Part shown: positions 1 to 11,830 of the stretch, one piece after another | Numbering within the stretch: position 1 is the first letter of the stretch | How the letters are laid out: the number at the start of each line of letters is the position of its first letter | Assembly: GCF_040115645.1 (NCBI RefSeq) | Contig: NC_089561.1 | Coordinates: 2,604,001-2,668,000, forward strand | Direction of reading: 5' to 3' | From: Euwallacea fornicatus | Lineage: Eukaryota > Arthropoda > Insecta > Coleoptera > Curculionidae | DNA: 64,000 bases | Translations under genes and position numbers: made by a program | Notes under the pieces: model-generated | Told to the model about the DNA's origin: nothing | What the model saw: only the letters and a program-made list of their open reading frames with translations | Databases searched by the model: none

Positions 1-3000
1 TGGTACAGTTCGAACAATTAATCCATTAGGTTCAAGTAGTTTATATTTTTGTTTTTTAAGTATTAATTGTTCTATGATGGTTTAAATGTTTTGTATTTTT
101 TTTTAAACTTGATGAATTTAGACGTGGATGTGTTACGGGAAATATGTTAAGAATTTCTCAGAACTCAAAAACATCAATGACGTTCCATAAGAAAAAAACG
201 AAAAAGTTCATTTATCTACTACATCGATTACCCTGTATATATGTATGTGACGTTAAAAAAATGTGCAATTAGAAAATATTTGACGTGTTTCAGCATTTTC
301 ATAAAAAACATTTCCTTCAATTTTTAACAAATTTATGCAGGATTTTTGGTCCTCTATGTATACTATCCTCCGCAAAACCAACATGTCCCATGTTGATTGA
401 GAACATTTTTTTAGAACCACCAAAATTGCACGCATAACTTTGAATGAACCTTTTTTTACATTAGCATTGCGAGGATTTATTGCCAATTAAGGGGGTGAAA
501 TTGTTTAATATTGACCGGATTTAGGACGGGGGTTTAACACAGTTTTGCGGAAAATAGCTTTTTTAGTCGAATACTAAAATATCACATTATAACATTGTTT
601 GGAGGCATAAAGGGCTGAATTTTTTTCCTCTAAATTTATGCAAACTTGAAAACACCCCCATATATTACGCACTTTTTATTATTCCCCACATTTCTATCCC
701 TTGAAAAACAACGCGTTTGGGTATACTAAGACTTAATGAAATAACAAAGCAAATTCTATCGGTTTATGAGATCACGCCATCATGGTTCTGGGCGCGTTCT
801 TTCCAGGAATGTTAATAAAATCGGGAAATTCGTGACGGTCTTCCTTCAAATTCTCCGGAAATTTTAGGTTTCCAATAGCCTATGCTAAACACAAATTAAT
901 TTGTCTCTGGTTGCAAATATCGCAAAAATACTCTAATAACATGGTATAAGAGAAAATCGTTTCATGTGGGCATGCGCCTACTTTCTGCACTCACATCACT
1001 GTGCAAACTGCACTTTTCACATTTTTGTTAAATATTAAATTTAAAAAATATATATTATTATTCAAATTTCGTTGCAGAACGAGCACTTATGCAGTAGGGA
1101 TATTTACCGAGTTGCGGAAATTGATTTTACAATCACTCTTCTTCCAAAAATGAGTTCTAAACTCGTTTATTTTTTGATTATTGTTTGACTATAGGGTAAC
1201 ACAAAAATTTCCGCATTTTTTTTTCTACAGTAACAAAATACTGCATAAAGTAATAAATTCACATAATTTACAAACAATACCGTTTATACAACGAATATCA
1301 ATAGTATTAAATACAAAAAAGTGATGTATATATAAATAAAAATTCGGCACGATTTTTAAAAAATTGTCCAACCTAAAATCCTCAAAAACTCAGTGATTTG
1401 CGCTCTTCTCCACGGGTTTAGTCATCGAGTGCGGTTTTCGGCACAATTTGCATAATGATCCTATTGCTATTTGTTGATCGCAAAATTTCATAGCTGAAAT
1501 AAATTATTCGACTTTTAAGATCAAATTATCGGAAACCGAATTATTCTCTCAAATGGATCGTTTTTCTAAAGTGGAGGGTGCAAAATATTGCAAAAGGGAG
1601 TTCAGGAGAGATCAGGGACGTTGACAAGACATTAAGGAGTACGTTATTAAGTCGCTAGCAAATTTGATACGCGTTAACTTTTTTCATGGAAATTTCGGTA
1701 GTTCAGCCCTAAATGCACCATTTCCTTGTTAATACTCTCCCTAAATTTGTAATTAGCTTGTTCCAATCGAAGTTTCTGATCATGCCTTAAACAACGGACA
1801 CTGCTCGCTTTAGCTTCTAACTACTAGTAATTGCTTTTATGACTTTGAGGTAACAACATACTGTGTTTTACATCAAGTGTCTTCACATAAAGCACCTTCA
1901 GTAATTGTACCCAGTTACGGTTCTAACTATACGAGAGTGGTTTGAAATTGTGTTGAGAAGTGTCTTGTTTAACTTGATTATGTCAATAAGGGCTTTAGAA
2001 GTTTGGAACTGTGAAATTACCACTTTCGAACAATAAAGGTTGGATTAGAGATGTGTGAAAATCCAAGTCCTTGAGGTTCTAGGCAATTTTGCGTTTCCTG
2101 TAATAGCAGCAAAAACACAGTCAGAGAGGAACTTAAGGGGGTCTCGACGTAATGAAGAGATACTAGACCGTCCGGGATATTTTTTCCTTGGAATATCGGA
2201 GTGATTTGGAAAATATCCTTACTGGACAATGAGGGCTTCGCGAAGACCCTTTAACACTAACTTCATTATACAGAAATAGGCGGTCTCGAGGGCCATAAAT
2301 AAAGCTAAATCATGAAATTGATGACAAGAAGGGGACCACTGGTGACCGCATAAATCGCGTGACGACATTCGAAACCCTGCGAAGAGATCGTTATTAAAAA
2401 TCACCGTGTCCACGAAATATCGTGCGGTCCTTTGTTTGCCAACTAATGACCTTTCTGCTGTAATTTGTGAAGTTTCAAGTTCCCACTTAAAAAGACGTAA
2501 AGTTCTATGGGTTGTAACATTTTGAATCATAGGCAAATTAGAGATTCCGCACCTAAAGCCATTTTCCTATTCATCGGCAAAGCAACCCTCACATACTAAT
2601 TAATAAGGCCCTATCATATAAAACACCCTCGAGCTGGGAAACGTCGTCGGCGACAAATTCAAATATAAGGGCGGTAAGCCCTTAGAACAATACGTGATTT
2701 GGTTACTAAGGAAACAGCGGAGGACGAAGGGCCGGCAAAAGGGCTTCACGTTCACTTATTTCATTACGTTATGGTATTTGCGTTCTGATTTGAATGGGGA
2801 ATGTCGGCGTGATTGCTGTTTAGGGTCATCCGGAAGTGTTTACTTCATTCAGGCTTTTGTCTGGAAGTGTGAAGGCATTTGCAAAAAGGGGAAATTATGT
2901 AATTGATGATTAGTCAACGGTGCGTGTCTTTTGTGCTTTTTATTCCATGTTTAAGAATGGAATCCGCGAGGACAAAGCTACTTTTTTGTATGAATTTAAG

Positions 3001-3400
3001 TACTTGTTGCACATACTGGCTGTCTGATGGAAAACGAGCGAAGCTACAATCGAGTTATTTATCGTAGGATTTGAATTCAACAAAAATAAAATAATACGAT
3101 ACTGTTCAGTCTAATCAACAGCTTCAAAGTCGATTTTCTAAAACTCAATTTTTTCTGCCTAAGGTGTCAACCTCAGAATTTTAAAAAGATCTCCGTTTTT
3201 TTTTCTTTTTTTTTTCTTTTTTTGATACAAAGTAGTTTTCTGAACTTGATTATGTATGATAAGTTACTGTGGAAACAATTTTCACCTGAAAAAATTTGAA
3301 TAATATGTGGCAATATGTGTTCTCAATAGATGTTATTATTACTATTATAATTTTCGATATGACTAAAAGTCTTATAATAATTTTTTTAAGCTTTTTAAAA
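1..3400. other. Intergenic, AT-rich, no gene seen
   Basis: Both strands carry only short open frames with no recognisable domain and no convincing splice-linked continuation. Long T and A runs occur, for example the T-rich stretch near 3195-3230. I see nothing else supportable here. Confidence 0.5.
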
Positions 3401-3470
3401 GATCCACAGCGGGGCAAGTTGTCTTTTAAACATGGAAGTTTATTACGATTAGGTACTTTTTTTATTGCGA

Positions 3471-3690
3471 GTCGCGTACCACGTTGGTCCGCAGGTTCTT
3501 GGCCGATCACCAAAGCAGAGCGACGTCGGGCGTGCGCAGGAAATGGATGAGTGGGTGAAGCGCTACACCTGTGCATCACCGCAAAAAGAACCGGCGCTCC
3601 AGCAGAAATACCCATTAGAGGCTAATAAAAAAGTCGAGATAAACAGGCAAAAAAGAGGAAGACAGACGCAGCAAAGAGAAACATTTTCTC
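3471..3690 (+). repeat. 5S rRNA-derived SINE-like repeat (or 5S rRNA pseudogene)
   Basis: Positions 3471-3575 read as a diverged 5S rRNA gene. 'taccacgttg' matches the conserved 5' part, 'ccgatcaccaaag' and 'cgacgtcgggcgtg' match the middle, and 'tggatgagtgggtga' matches the box C region. These blocks come in the order and approximate spacing of 5S rRNA, including the box A and box C parts of the internal pol III promoter. The segment is much more GC-rich than its surroundings. It runs on into an unrelated body (about 3576-3690) with A-rich runs, which is the layout of 5S-headed SINEs. The 3' stem partner and a terminal T-run expected for a functional 5S gene are not seen, so a retroposed SINE copy or pseudogene is more likely than a working rRNA gene. 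The 3' boundary is uncertain. Confidence 0.6.
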
Positions 3691-4755
3691 CGACACTGAC
3701 GATATACAGGATGTTTCAGTTTTAACCCGCCTAACTTTAATAGTGTATTGAACGTCCAAAAACAATGTCAGATCGATATGCCGGGTGCCTAGGTCAATCC
3801 TGAACACATGAGACTTACATGAGGAATCGGTTTTTATTTTTTTGCGCCTGCACGAGTCACCGAATTGAAAACTTTTACGTGGAAGTCTTACTGCTCAAGA
3901 TCAGCCATCATCCCGCAATTTTCTCAATATTCTAATTAGACCCGTTTTGGCTCACAACGGCTTCAAATTTCAAAAATTTGAATGTCCCGCGTAACCGTTC
4001 GAGGCCACGATTGGTCAGAATCAAGGTCACATTGAAACAAACGCAAGGTCGCCAACGACACAAACGTAAAAACCTCATGTCAAGCGTGTTTTCTCTTTTT
4101 GCTAATTTATAAGCAATTTTAATTTATTATAGCCAAGTTTTTAATTAATTTACGTGTTAATTCATCGAAAAATCAATGGAAATATGATGATAATTATCAT
4201 GTGACCTGCTTTGATGTCCCCGCAGTAAGTTTATTATTAACCTATGATGATAACACAAAGACAGAACCTATATATTTTATCTCACTCACCGGAGGGTTAT
4301 AAATAATAATTAAATTTATCTAAATTAGGTGAAATGAAATTTGAATTCATTCGGGAGGAAAGTCCGAATATCCGGTTCAAAACCCATGATGTGCTGGGCA
4401 TTTGTGTAAATCAAGAAACTTTGTTTTTGGGCCTGCAAAAGAGCAGACTGCCAGTTTTTATATTTTATTAAAAAACCCCTCGAGTCATTCGTTTCAACAC
4501 CTTGAACAAAAAGTGGGTTTTCGGAAATCCAGACCTTAAATTCTAATAAACCGCTAGTGCCAACTAATAGCCAGGAAACTTTCCAGATAAAGAAGTGAAG
4601 TTTCTAAGTTTGCCTGCGACAAATACGCGGTAAAATCGAGATTACATGGGAGAAACTACTTGGCAGTGAAAAGAAGTCTTTGGTCAAAACTTTAGTCCTT
4701 TGGTTTTGCACATAGTTAAAAACTTCTTTAAAGGGCCTTTGAGGTACAGACTTTA

Positions 4756-5639
4756 CAAGGTGTTCTGAATTGGATGTGCTATCATTGCTATCTTTTAAAC
4801 ACTCAGAGTTACAGGGTCGGTTAAATTTCAAGAAATGTGCTAAAATTAATACAGAGTTAAGAACTAAAAAAAATGTTTTCATTTTTAGTTTCCAAGTTAT
4901 CGTGGAAACACTAAAATTTGACCAAATATAATTTTCTGAATAAATCGAAAACTAAAGGTTTTTCAGTGAAATGTTTAATACAAACATTTTATAGGTTTCT
5001 TATGTCTACAAGCCAGTAAATTTGCGAAATTTCAAAATTGTTTAGTTTTCGAAATGAGGACCTATATATTTTTTGGCAAATTTTTAAAAATAACCTCTCT
5101 ACAATGATGTAGCACATGATAATTTTTTTTGACGTTTTAGTTAAAAAAAAATGGTATGTTAATTCCTTTTTCAATAAGTTAGGCTGGTCCTGGAGCTCCA
5201 AGTAAAAGAAACAATTATTATATTGCCTAAAAATGTTACGTAGGCAAATAAATTATCAATCAAGCCATAGGTAATCAATCATAAATTAGTAATAGTCGAC
5301 TTTTAATTTAGAACATTTCCAAACTTGAAAGTATAATAGGTTATGAAAAGCGGAAAAATAATATCTGAATAGATGTCAATAAAATTTTTTATTTATTATT
5401 AAATTATAAAACATATTAAAACCTTTAATTTTCAATTTATTTAGAAAATTATATTTGACCTGAATTTGGTTTCTGCATAACAATTTGGAAACTGAAAACG
5501 TTTTAACAACATTGTTTTCACTTCGCGAAAGAGTATTACGTTTGGCACATTTTTCCTAATTTAACCGACCCTGTAACTCTTACTGTTCCCGAGATAGCAA
5601 CGATAGAACGTCGAGTTTGGAACAACCTGTAGAGTAAAA
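4756..5639. repeat. Fold-back/long-TIR element, about 884 bp
   Basis: The left arm (about 4756-4985) and right arm (about 5395-5639) are inverted copies of each other. The outermost bases are 'caaggtgttctgaat' on the left and, read on the other strand, 'caggttgttccaaac' on the right. A 19-base block 'gagttacagggtcggttaa' is identical in both arms. A TA dinucleotide sits immediately outside each end (4754-4755 and 5640-5641), as expected for a Tc1/mariner-type target duplication. No transposase frame is seen inside, so this is a non-autonomous MITE-like element. Confidence 0.65.
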
Positions 5640-6532
5640 CGTTGAGTGCTTATCAAGAAACATTAAAATGTATTTTCTCATTTTGCAATGTGTGGAATCT
5701 AATTCCTGCAGACAAACAAAGCAAATATATCACTAAAAGGGCTTAAAAACACCCCTCAAGCTCCACTAATTCCAATTACCCTAATTCCTTACCTTCTTTA
5801 TTATACTCCTGATCTCAATTTACTGCTGCTTTGTTTAGATTCGTCGTCTCTTTGTGGGGTGAAAAGCGAGTTTATTGTAAGGCAGAACTTGGGGAAATCG
5901 TTATTAAAAATAGCAACTTTATTAAGCTACACCATACTGGTTAAGAGTTCGTTATCGTATCGTACACAATTGGACGATCAAAACAGTTTTTGAGATAAAT
6001 GAAAGTGTGTAATTTTCAGCTAGAAATGGGCCATAAACGTCTTTCTAGTGATAGCGATTTCCGGATAAATTTCATCATTCGGCAAAGACATCTATCGTAA
6101 ATTGAACATATCTCTTCGGGCGTTATGATGTGTCTCATAAAATTCTGAATACGTGACAAGAAAGTTCAATACCTATATGTCAATACTGCTTAGAAATAAC
6201 TTCACCAGCCAAGAAGTAAGTTATGTATTGAAAGCTGAAAAATAAAGCACAATACTTCAATAATCACTTCCAGAATTAATTCTTGGACGGGAGGTGAGAG
6301 TGACAGGAATGCAGGTTTCCTGGATGTCCGAATAACTGCATTTGATTTGTGGCAATTAACGCTTAGAACGTGATTGATTTAATTATTTCAACTGCATTTC
6401 GGTGTTCAAAAAGATTATTTCAAGCTTAGATTTGAGCATCGCTTCATCGCTCTTTGATTATCCTATTTGGGGCAAATACAGCCCTTTTTGCTTCGAGAAC
6501 ACACGTTTCATATTTTCCTAGAAGTGCACATA

Positions 6533-7816
6533 CAGGGTCCTGCAATATTGCGTTAAATTTCTCCTAGCTTCCATACCAATAAAATGAACAATTGCCAAAA
6601 TAGGCCTCCAAAGTTGCATGACTTCAAACTTCAAAAACTAGCTTGTTTCGAATAGAGTGCCCCTATTTTATCGACGGCATCGTGTTCAGAATTCAAAAAT
6701 TTACAATTTTTGATCACATTGTCATATTCCAAAACCCAGCGATTTCTGATATCCCGGAGATTGCCCTTTTTGGCTTTTAAACGTTTCGATAGTCATGAAA
6801 AATTCCATTTTGAAATTTTTCAAAAAAAATGTCAACATGTCACCTTCACATTTTCCATTACTTCTAATTTGCAATTTACGGTTGTCGTGAATATGTGACA
6901 ATAAATAGCTTTTGAGTGTTTATATTTTTATGTGGGTTTGCTTCCAAAAATTGCGGATATTCTTATTCAAAATAATGGAATTTTCAAAGGAAGAGTCGAT
7001 TTATATGATTTTTGTTTTGGGAGGAAATGATAAAAATTGGTTTCCGACCAGTAAAATTTATTTTTCTCGGTATCTTATGAGACGCTTTCCAGAAGCCATC
7101 AGCTCGAGCAGATTACTTGAGGGATTTTTGCAAACTGGAAGTGTCACGTATGGAAAACTAGAAAGAATAAAAACTGTCAGAAGTAAAGCGATATGACTGG
7201 AAAAACATTTAGAAGTCAAAAAGGGCCAATTTACGGGAACTTAGAAATTGCTGGGTTTATGGATGGGATGATGTTATCAAAAATGGTAGATTTTTTAAAT
7301 GTGAACGCGATGCCGTCAATAAGATTGGGGCATTCCAGTCGAAACAAACAAGCTCTTGAGAATTGAAGTCGTGTACTTTCAGAGGCCTATTTCGTCGGTT
7401 GTGTAGGACTTTTAGAAATTTAAATACGTCAAAACGTAGCTTAGCAGGTCCTCTTTGGACCCTAGAAGACTTATTCCGAAATTCACGGAAGTTAGTGCAC
7501 AATACCAATTTCCATGGAACTTTGCAGTTGTCAAATTTTTCCAAATAACTCGGAACTGGTAAATTTTAAATATAATATTTCTCCCACCAGCTGAACTTAA
7601 AACTTGACGAGAAATCCGAATATAACTATAAAATTCTGGGGTTCCATTTAAAATAACGAAGCTGTATATCGTCATACTTTATGGGGTCCACCTGTAGATT
7701 AGAAGACAATTTCTAGAATTACGCCTTTGTTGGATGTGTAGGTCCGCAGGAGGAAAAATTTTTAACTTTATTTGTACACAAGCTAAGGAAGTCTGACGCA
7801 CTATTGCAGGACCCTG
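6533..7816. repeat. Compound fold-back element, about 1.28 kb
   Basis: Both ends carry 'cagggtcctgcaata' in opposite orientation (6533-6547 and 7802-7816), with TA just outside each end. A second inverted pairing lies inside: about 6600-6810 pairs with about 7185-7395. Shared blocks include 'gacggcatcg', 'acccagc' plus 'atttct', and 'ccctttttg'. The right side therefore appears to contain extra material between the inner arm and the outer terminus (about 7400-7770). There is no transposase. The open frames inside on both strands are a by-product of the inverted structure. Confidence 0.5.
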
Positions 7817-8163
7817 TATAAAATTGCGAAACTCTTTAGTTTGGGACTTTGTAGCTGCAATATAAAACGAAAATGTATGACTGCATGTGCAAAGGCAAAC
7901 AAAAAGGAAAGGGCTTTTTAGGGAAGAGATTGCTCCCATGCTTCTGCCGCCAACACTAGAATTCATCGAAAATTTCACTATCAGAAAATTATTATCGATT
8001 TACGCTTGATTGTTCTCCACCGAAGGTTTTGCATTTAAAATTCGATTCGTTCCCCGACCTTATACAATGCAAAGTCATATTTAATACGAGACTCGAATGC
8101 ATTTAGAACCTCATTTTAATGTATAAATGATGAAGAAGTTGCGTGTACATTTTTAATTCCAAC

Positions 8164-8719
8164 ATGGCAGCCACAGCAGAAATTACCCTTTTTTCCCTTG
8201 TCCTTTTGATTTGCCGGCTCAGCTGTGAGCCTGTGGGCTACAATTACGGCCCTCCGCCCAAAGGGCAAACCGAGGTCGAAGTTATTAAAGTCGAGGTACG
8301 TATGACACACTCAAACACCGACAAATACCGTGATAGAGCCACTCCAGGTCTATGAAGTCCCATGGATAGGAAATCAACCTCAATCAAGCTATGGCCCACC
8401 AGGAGCCATCAGCCCTCCCGAAGAAACTACAACTGCAATCAGCGTTACCACGTCCGCTTCTCCATTTGACAACAGCACTCTGTCTTCTGCAAATTCGACT
8501 CAAAATGAGAGATTGGAGAGTGCTAATGAGGACCTTGTGAAAGGGCAGTATTACATTTATCACCCCACTGGGCAGCTTCAGAAAGTGACGTATTTGACCA
8601 GAAGTGACGACAAGAAGATGGAATTTTCAGCCCGGCTTCAATATAGGGATATTGAGCCGGTCAAAGGGCCTATTTATACTTATGATCCTCGAACTTACGT
8701 TTTCAGTCAATTGGACTGA
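8164..8719 (+). CDS. Small secreted YGPP-motif protein, two exons
   Basis: Exon 1 is 8164-8295 and exon 2 is 8348-8719, separated by a 52-bp phase-0 intron (gtacgt...ccag). The product is 167 residues. It starts with a clear signal peptide (about residues 1-21, ending near LSCEP), so it should be secreted. 'NYGPPPKGQ' follows the signal and a second 'SYGPP' lies just after the splice. A Ser/Thr/Asn-rich linker leads to a C-terminal half rich in Tyr ('GQYYIYHPTGQLQKV', 'PIYTYDP'). This layout resembles small insect secreted or cuticle-associated proteins of the DUF4794 kind, which is a recalled resemblance and not a search result. The function is unknown. The ATG chosen is the one that opens the signal peptide; the upstream ATG pair near 8128 runs into a stop. 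Confidence 0.75.
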
Positions 8720-8720
8720 T

Positions 8721-8726
8721 AATAAA
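8721..8726 (+). terminator. Polyadenylation signal AATAAA
   Basis: AATAAA begins one base after the stop codon of the secreted YGPP gene. The 3' UTR would therefore be only a few tens of bases. No other canonical signal is close. Confidence 0.5.
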
Positions 8727-8759
8727 TATGTTTAATAATTAAAAAATTGTTTTCGTTCT

Positions 8760-10140
8760 AATGTAATTACCTTATATGCTTTGGCTGCTTTCAGGGCGCG
8801 GAGGCCATTAGAGCTAATTTAGAACTATTACAGGGGTTGAAACAGCGAACGTTATCCCTATCGCATGTATGTTTGTAATATCACTGCGGCACTTAAGGGA
8901 ATTTAATTCTTTTCGGATAAATTAGAGAATAAGCTGAAAATTTTAGGTTTCGTATGGATTACAAATGGCGGAGGTATTTGAACTCTGGAAATGAGGATAA
9001 GGTCCTTTCCAGAAAAACTGGAATTTAATTTTCTCTATTCGCCATTTACAAGTACTCTCTGTGGCCCATCACTTTCCACGCTCAACTGAAAAATGGAGGT
9101 TTCAGAAGTTGGAAAATAAACACAATTAAGAGCGCCTGAAAGTTTATAGTGGACCGAGAATATGAAACTTTTTCTGGCAAAGTTTCCTCGAACGCTGACG
9201 TAATCTGGCTGTTGTTAATGGTCAGTCATTTGCCTGAAAATACCATAAGAATCCCGGATTTCTTGACCTGCGAGGCATTCTAAAGTTTCTGCGAATGGAT
9301 CCTACAGGATAATTCCTATCGAAGTGCTTAATGCCTATGTTGATGTCGAAGTTAACAGCACTTCAGCGATTTGGCCCTGGGGGTTATTAATAGGCGGCCA
9401 GACCCTTTAACTTACTAATGGAATACTAATTGTTTCCCGGCCATAATACCTCACCATTTTATTGCAAATCGCTCCGCCACTGTTTAGAACTAATTTCGGA
9501 ACATCAGGGAAAAACGAAAAGGGAACAAAGGTAGAGGTCTCTCACCTTGGAGGGCGCATGCAAGAGGGGGATACTCGCGGCTTAGACCATAAAATCAGCA
9601 ATTTGCCCCTGACGCGCCATCGTATTAGGAAGCCGAGAAAGAAAGAGGGATAAGGGAAAATTATCAACCCCCAAAATGCACTACAGAGCAATTGAATGTA
9701 TGTGTTTAATTAAACTTCGTGTAAACTCTTGAGTTCGTGACATTTGGTGTAGAATTTGCGGACCAAATTACCCAAGAAATGCCTCAAATTAATCACCTGG
9801 ATGAGTTCTGTAAGCTTGCACGAACGAGGTTGTATAATGTCCGTTTCAGTTCATAATTTTGGAGGCGTCTCAAAAGTAAAAGCGTCGGAAAATGCATTTC
9901 CCTAGCTCGAAAACCACAATTGAGGACTTCCGGTTAAGGGAAGATTCAATTTGAAATAAAAAACTGCAAAAAATAGATATTTCGAGAAGCTGTGATGCGA
10001 AAAATACCGTGTGATTGATTTTTCGCACCTTCCTTGATACGACCCTGATGGTTGTGGTGACGTGCGAGAAAAGTCTCAGAAGTACCCCGCAGGACTTAAA
10101 AAGTTTGTCTAAAGTTTTGAGGATTCTACGTTGATTTGTA
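8760..10140. other. Intergenic, no gene seen
   Basis: This stretch separates the secreted YGPP gene from a decayed mariner. Only short unlinked open frames occur, and none has a recognisable domain. Confidence 0.4.
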
Positions 10141-10188
10141 TTTGTTTTGGAGCAGTTTTTAACGAGCTCTTTCAGGGAACTTGAAAAT

Positions 10189-11240
10189 ATGGAGAAAATT
10201 GGTCATCGATAAGTAATTCTATACTTCCATTTGAAAGGCCTTAGTTCAGCCAACATCAAAGCAGAGTTAGATTCTACTCTGGGGGAGTCTGGTCCTTTGT
10301 TAATGACTGTAAAACATTGGGTGGCAGAGTGTAAACGCGGTCATATTACCTGCCAAGACGAACTCCGCAGTGGTCGACCCGATGACAATCCAGATTTGAC
10401 CATTTCAGAAATTGTGGTGAAAATTTGCAAAACTGTACCGGAACAGATCAGAATATTTTAGGAAATACTGTATCGCGCGTTTTGATCGCAAAATTGGATA
10501 TGAGAAAGTTGTGCACAAGATGGGTGTCGCAATTATTCACAATTGAACAAAAACAGTGCCGTGAGGGTGTTTCAAGGGAGTGTTTGGCAAAGTTTCGTAA
10601 CAATAAAGCCGAGGTTTTACGTCGATTTATAAACATGGATGAAACGTGGGTCCATCATTTCACACCTGGGACGAAGTCAAAGCAGTCAAAACAATGGACT
10701 CAAAGCGGAGAATCGGCTTTAAAGGAGACGAGAACCGTTCCATCTGCAAGAAAGCCGATGGCGTCAGTTTTTTGGAATGCACACGGGATCATTTTTTTGA
10801 CTATCTTCCTTGACGAAAAGAGCAATAAATGAAAAATATTATAAATACAAATTGATTACAGAATTTGAGCGAGGAAATTATAAAAAAGCGACCTTATTCG
10901 GCGAAAAAGGAAAGTCTTGTTTCATCAAGACAACGGAACAGTCTACACTCCCCTTATCGCGATGACCAAAATCAATCAATTCGGTTTCGAACTTTATTTC
11001 TCATCCACCCTATTCGCCAGATTTAGCCCCCTCAGATTATTTTTTAATTCTAAACTTGAAAAAATAGCTCGGTGGAAAGAGATTTGCCAATAATGAACAG
11101 GTGGAGTCCGAAGTTCGAATATTCGAAGATTCTTACCACAAACATGGTAAAAATGACATAAAAAATAAACGCCACAGAACATGGCTAGAGAAAATGTGTC
11201 GGTCTCAAAGAAGACCAAGTTGATAAATAATGTAATATCT
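10189..11240 (+). pseudogene. Decayed mariner transposase
   Basis: An ATG at 10189 opens a mariner-type N-terminus that hits a stop within eight codons. The frame then resumes with 'GLSSANIKAELDSTLGES' and 'GRPDD', shifts near 10425-10450, and continues with 'LDMRKLCTRWV', 'MDETWVHHFTPGTKSKQ' (first catalytic Asp region) and 'SVFWNAHGIIF'. Later blocks, at about 10920 onward, preserve traces of 'HQDNG' and, in yet another frame, the [13 protein letters not shown] motif. The succession of motifs is that of a DD34D mariner. Multiple frameshifts and stops make it inactive. Terminal repeats were not found. Confidence 0.85.
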
Positions 11241-11269
11241 TCTAATGCTTTCTTCTTTAAGTGTTAGGT

Positions 11270-11830
11270 CGGGTATTTCTGGGACGATCTTTGTAGCTTA
11301 ATATTTGCAAAATTTTAATGAAAACTCGATAGACTACAACAGTTTTTACAATAGAGTAACGCACATCGAGTGTCAGAGGTGGCACCAATTTTCCAAAATC
11401 GGAAAAATGAATAGTCAATGTTTTTCCTGATTTTTTCCTCAATCTTGAACCATCTTAATTTCCATAATATAGTTTCACAATTGTTAAATTTTTATAGGCA
11501 ACTTTGCGAGCTTTAGCACTCTATGAAAAACAGTGCGGTCCCAAAACTATTATAAATTTTGAAAAATCGGAATGGTGGTGCATCTTTTCGATTTCGGTCT
11601 CTTTTCGGTGTTCACTCTTTTGCACCCCCTTACTTTTTGCTTAAACGTGATGAACCCTCTAGAAAATTTTATCAACATTCTCTGTCTAGAATAGGTAGTA
11701 CGCACTTCGACTCTCAAAGCTATTTGTAATTCGTTCAAAATCGAAAAGATCATTACTCAAAGTTTTTCTTGGCCTTTGGTCCACATTGCACTCTCCCTTT
11801 TATAGAAAACTCAACGAGCTTTCATAATTC
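11270..11830. repeat. Degenerate tandem repeat, period about 170-340 bp
   Basis: Phrases recur in the same orientation. 'cgcacatcgagtgtca' (about 11360) matches 'cgcacttcgactctca' (about 11701), each followed by a 'caaaatcgaaaa'-like block and 'caaagttttt/caatgttttt'. A partial middle copy appears near 11540. The copies are strongly diverged, so period and copy number are approximate. Confidence 0.35.

Noticed and set aside
2017..2536. Adjacent minus frames of 70 and 105 codons
   Set aside because: No recognisable domain and no consistent splice junction joining them.
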